From contig JBAUMF010000022.1 in the NCBI GenBank assembly GCA_049578545.1, positions 4,086 to 68,085 of the forward strand: a stretch of DNA of 64,000 nucleotides. The letters are read 5' to 3'. Both the position numbers and the translations under genes were made by a program. Positions 42,867-51,859 of this stretch are shown piece by piece; within the stretch, counting starts at the first letter, position 1; each line of letters begins with the position of its first letter. Source of the stretch: DASQBT01 sp049578545 (GTDB lineage Bacteria; Pseudomonadota; Gammaproteobacteria; Burkholderiales; Thiobacillaceae). A model generated the notes under the pieces. It ran no database searches, was not told the DNA's origin, and worked only from the letters and a program-made list of their open reading frames with translations.

Positions 42867-43742
42867 ATGATTAAAGGAAGTCTCGTCGCTATCGTCACGC
42901 CCATGCATGGGGATGGCAGTCTGGATTTGGCGTCATTGCGTAAACTGGTTGACTGGCATGTGGAAGAGGGCTCCGATGCCATTCTAATTGTCGGCACCAC
43001 GGGTGAGTCACCCACGGTTGATTTCGATGAACATTGCGAGCTGATTCGTGTAGCTGTCGAACAGGCAGCGGGGCGCATTCCGGTGATTGCCGGAACCGGC
43101 GCCAATTCCACCCGCGAAGCAATCGAACTGACCAACTGCGCGAAGGCCGCTGGCGCCGATGCGTCGTTGTCGGTCACGCCGTATTACAACAAGCCGCCGC
43201 AGGAAGGCCTGTACCGTCATTTCAAGGCGATTGCCGAGGCGGTGGATCTGCCTCTCATTCTGTACAACGTGCCCGGGCGCACCGGTGTGGACATGGGCAA
43301 TGACACCACGCTGCGCCTGGCGCAAATACCCAATATCGTCGGCACCAAGGACGCGACCGGCAGCATCGAGCGCAATACCGACCTGATCCGCCGCGCGCCC
43401 AAGGACTTTGCGATTTATACCGGTGACGACGCAACCGGACTGGCATTCATGCTGCTAGGCGGGCAAGGGGTGATTTCCGTTACCGCCAATGTTGCTCCGA
43501 AATTAATGCAGGAAATGTGCGTGGCGGCATTTTCCGGGAACCTTGAGATCGCTCGTGCGATCAATGAAAGACTGTTTTTGTTGCACACCAAGCTGTTCGT
43601 CGAAGCCAACCCAATACCAGTCAAGTGGGCACTGGCGGAAATGGGCAAAATATCCCAGGGCATCCGATTGCCGCTGGTCCCATTGTCGGAAGCGCATCAC
43701 GAAACCCTGCGCGCCGCCATAAAACATGCCGGATTGAAGTAA
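42867..43742 (+). CDS. dapA: 4-hydroxy-tetrahydrodipicolinate synthase
   Basis: A 291-residue TIM-barrel lyase that condenses pyruvate with aspartate semialdehyde on the lysine and diaminopimelate pathway. GTTGESPT (about 43-50), the catalytic Tyr in VTPYYNKPP (~133) and the Schiff-base Lys in VGTKDATGS (~161) are present. bamC starts 12 bases later, an order common in this class (in E. coli bamC is also called nlpB and lies after dapA). Confidence 0.96.
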   Translation: MIKGSLVAIVTPMHGDGSLDLASLRKLVDWHVEEGSDAILIVGTTGESPTVDFDEHCELIRVAVEQAAGRIPVIAGTGANSTREAIELTNCAKAAGADASLSVTPYYNKPPQEGLYRHFKAIAEAVDLPLILYNVPGRTGVDMGNDTTLRLAQIPNIVGTKDATGSIERNTDLIRRAPKDFAIYTGDDATGLAFMLLGGQGVISVTANVAPKLMQEMCVAAFSGNLEIARAINERLFLLHTKLFVEANPIPVKWALAEMGKISQGIRLPLVPLSEAHHETLRAAIKHAGLK

Positions 43743-43754
43743 GGAGAAGTGGGC

Positions 43755-44891
43755 GTGCGTGTGTTATCCATAGTTTCAACTGGCATCATGCTGGCGACAC
43801 TGTTGTCGCTTGCAGCCTGTAGTTCATCCGGCATTTTCGGATCAAAAGGGGTCGATTACAAATCCGCCAAGACCCGTGACACCAACGCGCTCGAAGTGCC
43901 GCCCGATCTGGTCGCGCCGACTGGCGATAACCGTTATACCGTGCCTGATACCGGGGGCGGCACTGCAACCTATTCTGATTACACCAGGGAACGCAAGGAA
44001 CAAAAGGAGCAGACTGCAACCGGCCAGACGCTTCTGCCGGATCAGGAAAAAGTGCACATCGAGCGGGCGGGAACGCAGCGCTGGCTGGTCGTTAATTTGC
44101 CACCCGATCAAGTGTGGCCGGTGATCAGGGATTTCTGGCAGGAGCAGGGCTTTACCATCGATCTGGAGTCGAAAGATACCGGGGTGATGGAGACGGACTG
44201 GGCCGAGAACCGGGCCAAGATTCCGCAGGATGTGATTCGCAGAACGATCGGCAAGGTGTTCGATAGTTTGTATTCCACACCGGAACGCGACAAATTCCGC
44301 ACCCGGATTGAAAAGAGCGCGAACGGTACCGAAATCTACATTAGCCACCGCGGCATGGAGGAAGTGTATCCAACCGAAGGCAAGGACCAGACCATCTGGC
44401 AACCGCGTCCTGCTGATCCTGACCTGGAAGCGGAGATGCTGCGCCGTCTGATGGTGCGCTTCGGCGTGGATGAGGCACGAGCAAAAAGCATGCTGGCCAC
44501 AGAACCCACCCAGGAGCATGCACGCATTGTCAAGAACGGCGAGGCTCCCAGTCTGGAAATGGATGATGCGTTCGACCGTGCCTGGCGTCGAGTCGGGCTG
44601 GCGCTGGACCGGGTCGGGTTTGCAGTCGAAGATCGCGACCGTGCCAAAGGCGTTTACTACGTGCGTTACATCGATCCGGAAATCGATAGTGCGGGCAAGA
44701 AGGAGGAGGGCTTCCTGTCCAAGCTGGCATTCTGGAAAAGCAGGAAGGATCAGAATTCTCCGCGGTTGCAAATTGTAGTGGCAGAGGCTGGCGACAAGAG
44801 TCGTGTGACGGTGCAAGCGGAAAAGGACAAGACTGTCGATCTGTCAACGCAGAACCGCATTATTAACCTGCTGCACAATGAACTGAAATGA
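43755..44891 (+). CDS. bamC: Outer membrane protein assembly lipoprotein BamC
   Basis: A 378-residue lipoprotein with signal peptide and lipobox LAAC (about residue 21, preceded by MLATLLSLAACS). The N-terminal tail contains VDYKSA ... LEVPPDL, the BamD-binding lasso of BamC, followed by two helix-grip domains (RWLVVNLPPDQVWPVIRDFW, DDAFDRAWRRVGLALDRVGF). I chose GTG 43755, 7 bases after AAGGAG, over GTG 43749, which is too close. The stop overlaps the next gene by ATGA. Confidence 0.9.
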   Translation: MRVLSIVSTGIMLATLLSLAACSSSGIFGSKGVDYKSAKTRDTNALEVPPDLVAPTGDNRYTVPDTGGGTATYSDYTRERKEQKEQTATGQTLLPDQEKVHIERAGTQRWLVVNLPPDQVWPVIRDFWQEQGFTIDLESKDTGVMETDWAENRAKIPQDVIRRTIGKVFDSLYSTPERDKFRTRIEKSANGTEIYISHRGMEEVYPTEGKDQTIWQPRPADPDLEAEMLRRLMVRFGVDEARAKSMLATEPTQEHARIVKNGEAPSLEMDDAFDRAWRRVGLALDRVGFAVEDRDRAKGVYYVRYIDPEIDSAGKKEEGFLSKLAFWKSRKDQNSPRLQIVVAEAGDKSRVTVQAEKDKTVDLSTQNRIINLLHNELK

Positions 44892-45655
44892 TGCGTTTTG
44901 CCAGCCTGGGCAGCGGCAGTGAGGGCAACGGGTTGGTGGCGGAGACGGGTGGAACCCGCGTATTGCTGGATTGCGGGTTCAGCCTGAGCGAAACAAAACG
45001 GCGTCTTGCCCGGCTGGGTTTGACTCCAGAGGAATTGTCAGCAATCGTGGTTACCCACGAGCATTCAGATCATATCGGCGGCGTTTGCCGACTAGCGCGC
45101 GCGCATGACTTGCCGGTCTGGCTTACCCACGGAACGCGCGCCATGTTGGAAACCCAGGAAGACAGCCTGCCGGATCTGCAGGCTTTCGATAGTCATTCTG
45201 CCTTTGCAGTGGGGGAACTTGAAATTCATCCCTATCCGGTTCCGCACGATGCCCGTGAGCCCGTACAGTTTGTAATCTCGGACGGAAATGTTAAGTTAGG
45301 GGTGTTGACCGATTCTGGCTGCAGTACCTCGCATATCGAATTCATGCTGGGCCGAGTCAATGCGCTGGTGCTTGAGTGCAATCATGATGCCAAGATGTTG
45401 CAAGATGGATACTACCCACCGGGCCTGAAACAGCGTGTGGGTGGACGTCTGGGCCACCTGGAAAATTCCCAGGCCGCAGCCCTGTTAAAACAGCTGGACT
45501 GTTCGGGGCTCGCCCATGTGATTGCCGCGCACATTTCCCAAAAGAACAATACGCCCGCGTTGGCCCGCAAGGCACTGGCACAGGCGCTGGATTGCAGTGA
45601 AGACTGGATTGGGGTGGCAGACCAGCATGAAGGTTTTGACTGGCGAGCCATTTGA
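44888..45655 (+). CDS. YycJ/WalJ-like metallo-beta-lactamase fold hydrolase
   Basis: A 255-residue metallohydrolase. THEHSDHIGG at about 56-65 gives the first metal ligands, VPHDAREPV, LTDSGC and ECNHD supply the others. It matches the YycJ/WalJ group, which includes DNA-processing 5'-3' exonuclease-like enzymes. It follows bamC with an ATGA overlap and precedes a helicase gene by 16 bases. Confidence 0.85.
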   Translation: MMRFASLGSGSEGNGLVAETGGTRVLLDCGFSLSETKRRLARLGLTPEELSAIVVTHEHSDHIGGVCRLARAHDLPVWLTHGTRAMLETQEDSLPDLQAFDSHSAFAVGELEIHPYPVPHDAREPVQFVISDGNVKLGVLTDSGCSTSHIEFMLGRVNALVLECNHDAKMLQDGYYPPGLKQRVGGRLGHLENSQAAALLKQLDCSGLAHVIAAHISQKNNTPALARKALAQALDCSEDWIGVADQHEGFDWRAI

Positions 45656-45671
45656 CCTGAAAGAAGAGTGA

Positions 45672-46970
45672 ATGAGTTTTGAAGACTTGGGCCTGCGCCC
45701 GGAAATCCTGAACGCCCTTGCCGATTATGGCTACAAGGAACCCACGCCGATTCAGGCGGCGGTGATTCCGGTCGCGTTGCAGGGCCAGGACATTCTTGCT
45801 GCGGCACAGACGGGGACAGGCAAGACAGCAGGCTTTGCCCTGCCACTGATCGAGCGGCTTGCGCCCATGGCCAACACCAGCACGTCACCGGCCAAGCATC
45901 CAATCCGTGCGCTGATTCTGACGCCAACTCGCGAACTTGCGATCCAGGTGGAAGAAAGCATCAAGGCTTACACCAAACATCTGCCATTGCGCTCGTTGGT
46001 CGTGTATGGCGGAGTCAACATCGATACGCAGATTCCTGTTCTCAAGTCTGGAGTCGAGATTCTGGTCGCCACGCCGGGTCGTCTGCTTGATCATGTACAG
46101 AACAAAACCCTGACTCTTTCGCAAGTAAGCGTTCTGGTGCTGGATGAGGCCGACCGCATGCTGGACATGGGATTCATGCCCGACCTCAAGCGCATCGTCG
46201 CCCTGTTGCCCGCCATGCGCCAAAACATGATGTTCTCCGCTACCTTTCCGAATGAAATTCAGAGGCTGGCCAACAGCATCCTGAAAAATCCCCAGCGCAT
46301 TGAAGTGGCACGCCGCAATGCTGCAGCGGAGAACGTCACCCAGATCGTCCATCCGGTGCATCACGAACGCAAGCGCGCGTTGCTGGTCCATCTGGTTAAA
46401 AGCAGAAGTCTCAGTCAGGTGCTGGTATTTACCGGCACCAAGATCGGTGCCAACCGCCTGGCGCATGAACTGAACAAGGCCGGGCTGCATGCCGCTGCCA
46501 TTCATGGCGATAAATCGCAGCAGGAGCGGATCAAGGCTCTGGACGCATTCAAGGCCGGGGAGGTCCACATACTGGTTGCAACAGACGTGGCCGCGCGAGG
46601 TCTGGATATCGAAGCGCTGCCGCATGTCGTGAACTACGATATGCCCCACAATGCTGAAGACTATGTCCATCGTATCGGACGAACCGGCCGGGCGGGGGCC
46701 AGTGGCGAAGCCTTTTCCCTGGTGTCGGAGAGCGAGGCGCGATACCTTAAGGATATTGAAAAACTCCTCGGCCGCACGATTGAGCAACAACTGGTTCCTG
46801 GTTTTTCTCCCGGTGCGGCTGAGGTTCCGGCCTATTCTCCCCCTGCGGCGAAACCGTCAGCCCCGGCTTCAGTGAAGCGGGCGACGATTACCCCTGGCGC
46901 CGTGCCGGCCAAGCGGCCGACAAAACAAGTTGCGGCACTGTTTATTGCACCCGTTCCCCGTCAGGAATGA
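45672..46970 (+). CDS. rhlE: DEAD-box RNA helicase (RhlE type)
   Basis: A 432-residue ATP-dependent RNA helicase. In order: Q motif (PTPIQAAVIP), AQTGTGKT, PTREL, DEAD within VLDEADRMLD, SAT, HGDKSQQER, and HRIGRTGRAG. The C-terminal tail (about 380-432) is short, Pro/Ala-rich and basic. It matches RhlE, which acts on ribosomal RNA and mRNA decay. The stop overlaps the next gene by ATGA. Confidence 0.9.
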   Translation: MSFEDLGLRPEILNALADYGYKEPTPIQAAVIPVALQGQDILAAAQTGTGKTAGFALPLIERLAPMANTSTSPAKHPIRALILTPTRELAIQVEESIKAYTKHLPLRSLVVYGGVNIDTQIPVLKSGVEILVATPGRLLDHVQNKTLTLSQVSVLVLDEADRMLDMGFMPDLKRIVALLPAMRQNMMFSATFPNEIQRLANSILKNPQRIEVARRNAAAENVTQIVHPVHHERKRALLVHLVKSRSLSQVLVFTGTKIGANRLAHELNKAGLHAAAIHGDKSQQERIKALDAFKAGEVHILVATDVAARGLDIEALPHVVNYDMPHNAEDYVHRIGRTGRAGASGEAFSLVSESEARYLKDIEKLLGRTIEQQLVPGFSPGAAEVPAYSPPAAKPSAPASVKRATITPGAVPAKRPTKQVAALFIAPVPRQE

Positions 46971-47797
46971 TTACCGATACCCGTCTGGCAGAACTTGCCC
47001 GTCAGCCCGAGGCTGACTGGGATCTTGGCTATGGCACGCTGCTGATTGCAGCCGCCGAGTACCCGGATATGGATGTGGGTTTCTACTTGTCCCGGCTGGA
47101 TGAGCTGGGCCACCGGGCGGTCAGCCGGATTCCCGAAACGGATGACTGGTCCGAGAGGCTGTCGGCATTCAATGATTTTCTGTTTCACGAAGAGGGCTTC
47201 CAGGGCAACGACACTGATTATTTTGATCCCAGGAACAGCTACCTCAACGATGTACTGGATGAACACGTAGGCATCCCAATTTCACTTTCAGTGGTCATGA
47301 TGGAGGTTGGTCGTCGCGCCGGCTTTGATTTTCAGGGTGTCTCCTTTCCCGGCCATTTCCTTGTCAAGATGGCGATGCCGGACGGAGAGGTTGTGCTCGA
47401 TCCGTTTCATGGCGGCCTGGCGCTGACCGTCGAACAGCTGGAAGCGCGATTGACTGAAATGTACCCTGACTCGCCCCGCCCCGTGTTGCCTGATGTGCTT
47501 GGTGCGGCAAACAAGCGTGAAATCCTGTGCCGCATGCTGCGCAATCTCAAGCGCCACTATTTGCATGAAGAGGAAAATGACAAGGCGCTCAACGCTATGG
47601 ATCAGTTGCTGATACTGAACCCGGCAAACATTATCGAGCAGCGCGATCGCGGCGAGCATTACCTGCGAATGGAGGCATTTCGAGCTGCACTCGCTGACTT
47701 TTCCCGCTGCCTGGAGATTGCCAGCATTGAGGATGATGTCGAAATCTTGCGCATGCGGGTGAGCGATCTTCGCATGAAGGTGGCGCGGCTCAATTAG
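46967..47797 (+). CDS. SirB1-family transglutaminase-like/TPR protein
   Basis: A 276-residue protein with an N-terminal helix-rich part (LAELARQPEADWDLGYGTLL) and the SirB1/transglutaminase-like fold (YFDPRNSYLNDVLDEHVGIPISLS, GRRAGFDFQGVSFPGHFLVK) followed by TPR helices (ENDKALNAMDQLLILNP). The family is common in proteobacteria and includes the UvrC-linked and YchA/SirB1 proteins. Its molecular role is unknown. Confidence 0.85.
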   Translation: MITDTRLAELARQPEADWDLGYGTLLIAAAEYPDMDVGFYLSRLDELGHRAVSRIPETDDWSERLSAFNDFLFHEEGFQGNDTDYFDPRNSYLNDVLDEHVGIPISLSVVMMEVGRRAGFDFQGVSFPGHFLVKMAMPDGEVVLDPFHGGLALTVEQLEARLTEMYPDSPRPVLPDVLGAANKREILCRMLRNLKRHYLHEEENDKALNAMDQLLILNPANIIEQRDRGEHYLRMEAFRAALADFSRCLEIASIEDDVEILRMRVSDLRMKVARLN

Positions 47798-47823
47798 CCG
47801 GAATCGATTTGCCTATACCCCCC

Positions 47824-48174
47824 ATGTCCTGGGAACTCCTTCTTCTCCTGCCACTAGGCGGCTTTATTTTCTGGTGGATGGCCAGCCTTAAAACCCGCGA
47901 AATCGCTGTCCAGGCTGGCAAACAGGCATGTCGCGAACGTGGGCTGCAATTCCTTGACGACACGGTTGTTCATGCCAAGACCGTGCTCAAACGGAATGAC
48001 GAGGGAACACTGACTTTTCTGCGTATCTATCGATTCGAGTTTTCGGACACCGGCGACAACCGCCGCGATGGCGACGTCACCCTGCTGGGCAACAAGGTTG
48101 AATGGTTAAGGGTTGGGGAGGAAATGATGGAAGGGGGTAATAAGCTTCATTCCCTTTCGTCTCGGCTTAACTGA
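47824..48174 (+). CDS. DUF3301 family membrane-anchored protein
   Basis: A 116-residue protein from ATG 47824 with one N-terminal membrane helix (WELLLLLPLGGFIFWWMASL) and a cytosolic domain with KTREIAVQAGKQACRERGLQFLDDTV and FLRIYRFEFSDTGDNRRDG, the DUF3301 signature. The function is unknown. It lies 26 bases after the SirB1 gene, converging with the reductase gene on the minus strand. Confidence 0.82.
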   Translation: MSWELLLLLPLGGFIFWWMASLKTREIAVQAGKQACRERGLQFLDDTVVHAKTVLKRNDEGTLTFLRIYRFEFSDTGDNRRDGDVTLLGNKVEWLRVGEEMMEGGNKLHSLSSRLN

Positions 48175-48184
48175 GCCGGAAGGC

Positions 48185-48892
48185 CTACCACCACTTCTCG
48201 AAGATTACCCGGCTGGCGGGCACACCCAGTTCCCTGAGCAGGCCGCTCATGTCCTCGACCATGCCCTGGGGGCCGCACAGATAGAACAAGGTGTTGGGCG
48301 GGGCATTGAGCGCGGCCAGCTTGTGCCTGTCGATGCGCCCGGTTTCGCCGCTCCAGTGCTTGCTTGGCTTGGTCACCGTGATTTCCAGGCTGAGATGGGT
48401 ATGTTTGCGGGCGGACTGTTCAAGCTCTTCGCGGAACAGGATTTCCTCAGGCTGGCTTACGCTGTAGTACAGGTTGGCATGCGTTTCGGGTGAAGCATCA
48501 CGCACATGACGGAAGATCGCGAGCAGGGGAGTGACGCCGACGCCACCACCAATTAGCACAATGTCCTCGCCCATTTCCGGAAGAAACACAAAGGGCCCCT
48601 GGCCACGTGAAATGCGGAGGCTGTCGCCTTCATGTGCCTGCCGATGGAACCATCGGGTAACAGGGTCCTTTGCGCTGGCTTTGATAGCCAGCCCTATACG
48701 ATTTTTTTGCACCGGGGAAGTGGTGACGGAATAGCCGCTGATGTGGGCCTGACCGTCGATGTTCACGAATACTTCGATCCACTGGCCGGGCAGAAAGCCG
48801 AATGCCGGATCCTCCACTTCAAGTTCAAAGGCCTTGATGGTCGGCGTGGCCTGCAGAATGTGAGCGATACGGGCGGTAAACGTTTGCGCCAA
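48185..48892 (-). CDS. FAD/NAD(P)-binding oxidoreductase of the ferredoxin-NADP+ reductase family
   Basis: A 235-residue protein with an N-terminal FAD barrel (SGYSVTTSP in place of RxYS) and a C-terminal NAD(P) domain (GGGVGVTPLLAIFRHV, LCGPQGMVEDM). It ends at EKWW without a [2Fe-2S] domain, so it needs a separate ferredoxin or flavoprotein partner. It could supply the orphan Rieske oxygenase in principle, but they are 43 kb apart. The substrate partner is not known. Confidence 0.82.
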   Translation of the reverse strand: MAQTFTARIAHILQATPTIKAFELEVEDPAFGFLPGQWIEVFVNIDGQAHISGYSVTTSPVQKNRIGLAIKASAKDPVTRWFHRQAHEGDSLRISRGQGPFVFLPEMGEDIVLIGGGVGVTPLLAIFRHVRDASPETHANLYYSVSQPEEILFREELEQSARKHTHLSLEITVTKPSKHWSGETGRIDRHKLAALNAPPNTLFYLCGPQGMVEDMSGLLRELGVPASRVIFEKWW

Positions 48893-48944
48893 GGCTATTC
48901 CTGGTATTGTGTAAACAGATGCTATTCAGCCAGAAAAAGATTTA

Positions 48945-49346
48945 TCAGTCTTTCTTCTTGTCGAAATTCAGCGATGCTGAATTGATGCAATAACGCTGAC
49001 CCGTGGGCGCCGGGCCATCCGAAAATACATGGCCCAGATGTGCGCCGCAGGAGTCGCATATCACTTCAGTGCGAATCATGCCGTGGCTGGCATCCTTTTC
49101 TTCTGCGATGACGTCGTCGGCCAGGGGTTTGAAGAAGCTGGGCCAGCCGGTGCCGGAATCAAATTTGGTGTTCGAGTCGAACAGGGGTGCACCGCAACAG
49201 GCACAGCGGTAAATGCCCTCTTCATGGTGGTTCCAGTACCTGCCGGAAAAGGCCACTTCCGTGCCCTTCTGGCGGCATACGCTGTATTGTTCAGAAGTCA
49301 GCGTTTTGCGCCACTCGGCATCGGATTTCTCGATTTTCTTGCTCAT
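48945..49346 (-). CDS. msrB: Peptide-methionine (R)-S-oxide reductase
   Basis: A 133-residue MsrB that reduces methionine-R-sulfoxide in proteins. Zinc-binding pairs CACCG and CDSCG, the substrate loop FDSGTGWPSFF and the catalytic Cys in RYCINSASLNFD are all present. It is a Cys enzyme, not a selenoprotein. ATG 49346 begins MSKKIEKSDAEWR. It fits the oxidative-stress group of genes to its right. Confidence 0.94.
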   Translation of the reverse strand: MSKKIEKSDAEWRKTLTSEQYSVCRQKGTEVAFSGRYWNHHEEGIYRCACCGAPLFDSNTKFDSGTGWPSFFKPLADDVIAEEKDASHGMIRTEVICDSCGAHLGHVFSDGPAPTGQRYCINSASLNFDKKKD

Positions 49347-49641
49347 GGATGTTCTCCAAATCAAAGGCCCTAGCGGGTTTCTCTACGTTGATAGTTTAGC
49401 CGAAACGTGTATACATAAGACCTTGCTGTTGAGGTGACCTTTGGTATATTGAGTGGCGGCATGGAATCTGGATTCCCAGGGTGATCCAGTGACGAAAGGG
49501 GTCGTTGATGCGGCCGATGGCAGACGAACGCGGAGTCTGGTGCAGAAAATCAAGCTTGTGCCTGGCCTGCCTGAATATCGTCTGAATACCTCGCCAGGAC
49601 TGGGTTGAACGCTTATGCCTTCAATCCACCGTAACTACCAG

Positions 49642-49670
49642 TTGACAAGGCATACGGCGCTGTTTATATT
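49642..49670 (+). promoter_or_regulatory. Strong sigma-70 promoter of the rubrerythrin gene
   Basis: TTGACA at 49642-49647 and TATATT at 49665-49670 are separated by exactly 17 bases, a near-perfect promoter. The start is predicted near 49677, about 117 bases before the rubrerythrin ATG. The remaining part of the 49365-49641 stretch has no gene that I can support. Confidence 0.8.
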
Positions 49671-49681
49671 TCGTACATGAA

Positions 49682-49717
49682 TTAGACTTAGTCTAAATCT
49701 AAATCTAAATCTAAATC
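49682..49717 (+). promoter_or_regulatory. Inverted-repeat operator and hexanucleotide repeats after the promoter
   Basis: TTAGAC (49682-49687), TTA, GTCTAA (49691-49696) is a perfect 6-3-6 palindrome at about +6 to +20, a position expected of a repressor. It runs into four tandem copies of CTAAAT (49693-49716). The palindrome half and the repeats share the sequence GTCTAAAT, so the repeats may add half-sites or modulate leader length. The regulator is unknown; Rrf2-family or PerR/Fur-family proteins are candidates by function of the target. Confidence 0.55.
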
Positions 49718-49793
49718 ACGGGCGGCTTCCCAGCTGGAGGACCGGGGAAGCCGCTACGTTCTGGTCCTTCATTTCACTCAAGGAGAAACATTT

Positions 49794-50216
49794 ATGGCAG
49801 CACTCAAAGGCTCCAAAACGGAAGGCAATCTGAAAGATGCTTTTGCCGGCGAATCACAAGCCAATCGTCGTTACCTGTATTTTGCAGCCAAGGCTGACGT
49901 AGAGGGTTACAACGATGTGGCGGCTGTTTTCCGCTCCACCGCTGAAGGTGAAACCGGCCATGCACATGGCCACCTGGAGTATCTGGAAACCTGTGGCGAC
50001 CCCGCTACCGGCATGACTTTCGGTCCTACTCCTGACAATCTGAAGACCGCGATCGCCGGTGAAACCCACGAGTACACTGACATGTACCCGGGGATGGCCA
50101 AGACCGCACGTGACGAAGGTTTCGACGAAATCGCAGACTGGTTTGAAACCCTGGCCAAGGCCGAGCGTTCCCACGCCAACAAGTTCCAGAAGACTTTGGA
50201 CAGCATGGGCAGCTGA
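49794..50216 (+). CDS. Rubrerythrin-like diiron protein without rubredoxin domain
   Basis: A 140-residue four-helix ferritin-like protein. Diiron ligands are in GESQANRRYLYF, EGETGHAHGHL, ETHEYTDMY and AKAERSHANKF. There is no C-terminal CxxC-containing rubredoxin domain, so it resembles sulerythrin-type rubrerythrins and would need an external electron donor to remove peroxide. GGAG precedes the ATG by 8 bases. A terminator follows. It belongs with the Fe-S protein and DUF3501 gene downstream. Confidence 0.92.
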   Translation: MAALKGSKTEGNLKDAFAGESQANRRYLYFAAKADVEGYNDVAAVFRSTAEGETGHAHGHLEYLETCGDPATGMTFGPTPDNLKTAIAGETHEYTDMYPGMAKTARDEGFDEIADWFETLAKAERSHANKFQKTLDSMGS

Positions 50217-50225
50217 AGTGAACGG

Positions 50226-50249
50226 GGCGGGCAGCTAGCCCGCCTTTTT
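50226..50249 (+). terminator. Intrinsic terminator after the rubrerythrin gene
   Basis: GGCGGGC (50226-50232) pairs with GCCCGCC (50238-50244) around AGCTA, followed by five T residues. It separates rubrerythrin from the Fe-S protein gene by ending most transcripts or by attenuating read-through. Confidence 0.88.
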
Positions 50250-50257
50250 CAGAAGTA

Positions 50258-50497
50258 TCAACCACGGAGGGCACAAAGGGCTCCGGGGTTGCTTGTTTGA
50301 CTACAATTATCGTGAGCCCGAAGGGCTGGGGATCCGCAGTTGTCAGATTTGACTGCACTCAATTTGTTTCGCTTCGCTCGCAGTGACAGAATCACGAATC
50401 AATCGATGTTCCCTGTGTAGACACAAATGCCAGTCATTGCTCCTGAAACGAATGGTTTCTGCCTTGGTGATCTTTGTGTCCTTCATGGTCAAGGCTT
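50258..50497. repeat. Possible miniature element with degenerate inverted ends
   Basis: The left end ACCACGGAGGGCACAAAGG (about 50260-50278) and the right end CTTTGTGTCCTTCATGGT (about 50471-50488) are imperfect inverted copies of a well-known type of dispersed repeat. Between them, 50361-50390 holds part of a second family (TTCGCTTCGCTCGCAGTGAC). It sits in the 300-base gap between the rubrerythrin and the Fe-S protein genes and has no coding gene. Confidence 0.45.
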
Positions 50498-50520
50498 TGC
50501 AAAAGGTATAAATCAACACA

Positions 50521-51846
50521 ATGACTACACGTGAAGGTAATCTGGAAGCACCCACCCGCCACGCGCTTGACTGGAAGAATCCCGATTTCTGGAACGAGGC
50601 CTCGCTCGAGAAAGAACTGGAGCGCGTCTATGAAATCTGCCATGGATGCCGCCGCTGCATCTCGCTGTGCATGAGTTTTCCGACACTGTTTGACCTGGTG
50701 GACGAGTCCGAAACCATGGAAGTGGACGGAGTGAAAAAGTCCGACTACTGGAAGGTGGTGGATCAATGCTACCTGTGCGACCTGTGTTACATGACCAAGT
50801 GCCCATATGTTCCACCCCATCCATGGAATCTGGATTTCCCGCATACCATGCTGCGCGCCAAGGCGATCAAGTTCAAAAAGGGCGAGGTCAGGTTCCGTGA
50901 CAAGCTGCTATCCGCTACCGATGCGGTCGGCAAGCTGGCCTCGATCCCTGTGGTCGTGCAACTGGTGAATGCATCGCTGAAGAGCAAGCCAATCCGCAAA
51001 ACGATCGACAGTGTATTGGGCATCCATCAGGACAGGATCCTGCCGGACTACAACAGCGCCAAATTCCGCAGCACGGCCAGACCCAACAGCAGCTTTGCTG
51101 TGAAAGACGGTGAACGCACGCCGGGCAAGGTCGCAATCTATTCCACCTGCTACATCAATTACAACGAGCCAGGCATCGGCCATGACCTGCTGGCCATCCT
51201 CGCCCATAATGACGTACCTGCGGTTCTGGTGGAAAAGGAAGCTTGCTGCGGTATGCCCAAGCTGGAGCTGGGCGATCTGGATGCAGTGGATAAGCTCAAG
51301 AGCATCAATATTCCGCATTTGGCCAAACTCGCGCGTGAAGGCTATGCGATCCTCACCGCGGTACCCTCCTGCACCCTGATGTACAAGCAGGAACTGCCGT
51401 TGATGTTCCCGACCGACGCGGACGTTCTTGCGGTCAAGGAAGCCATGTGGGATCCGTTTGAATACCTCATGGCACGCAATGCGGATGGCATGCTGAAGAA
51501 CGATTTCAAGACGCCGCTGGGCAAGGTGGCCTACCACGCCCCGTGTCATCAGCGTGTACAGAACATGGGGGCCAAGACCAAGGAAGCATTGCAGCTTGCC
51601 GGTGCGGAAGTCACAGCCATCGAACGGTGCTCCGGTCATGACGGAACCTGGGGCGTCAAGACCGAGTACTTTGCCAATTCGATGAAGATCGTCAAACCGG
51701 TCGCGCGAATTGCGAATGAGGCCAAGCCGGACTATGTGAGTTCGGACTGTGCCATTGCAGGACGGCACATCCTGCAGGGAATGGGTGAGACTACAGCACA
51801 GAAACGGCATCCGCTTACCCTCCTGCGCCTTGCTTATGGAATCTAA
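50521..51846 (+). CDS. Heterodisulfide-reductase/GlpC-like iron-sulfur protein
   Basis: A 441-residue soluble protein. Two [4Fe-4S] clusters are indicated by C40-x2-C43-x2-C46-x3-C50 and C83-x2-C86-x2-C89-x4-C94. The C-terminal half has two CCG-like domains: EKEACCGMPKLELGD, then APCHQRVQ and IERCSGHDGTWG, where the second copy lacks the double Cys. It is typical of the family found with rubrerythrin and DUF3501 and probably passes electrons to rubrerythrin, by inference. The stop TAA is 13 bases before DUF3501. Confidence 0.9.
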   Translation: MTTREGNLEAPTRHALDWKNPDFWNEASLEKELERVYEICHGCRRCISLCMSFPTLFDLVDESETMEVDGVKKSDYWKVVDQCYLCDLCYMTKCPYVPPHPWNLDFPHTMLRAKAIKFKKGEVRFRDKLLSATDAVGKLASIPVVVQLVNASLKSKPIRKTIDSVLGIHQDRILPDYNSAKFRSTARPNSSFAVKDGERTPGKVAIYSTCYINYNEPGIGHDLLAILAHNDVPAVLVEKEACCGMPKLELGDLDAVDKLKSINIPHLAKLAREGYAILTAVPSCTLMYKQELPLMFPTDADVLAVKEAMWDPFEYLMARNADGMLKNDFKTPLGKVAYHAPCHQRVQNMGAKTKEALQLAGAEVTAIERCSGHDGTWGVKTEYFANSMKIVKPVARIANEAKPDYVSSDCAIAGRHILQGMGETTAQKRHPLTLLRLAYGI

Positions 51847-51859
51847 TGAGGAACCAGCC

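Noticed and set aside
49693..49717. Four tandem CTAAAT copies considered as a CRISPR or telomere-like array
   Set aside because: Units are only six bases with no spacers; they are better seen as part of the promoter region.
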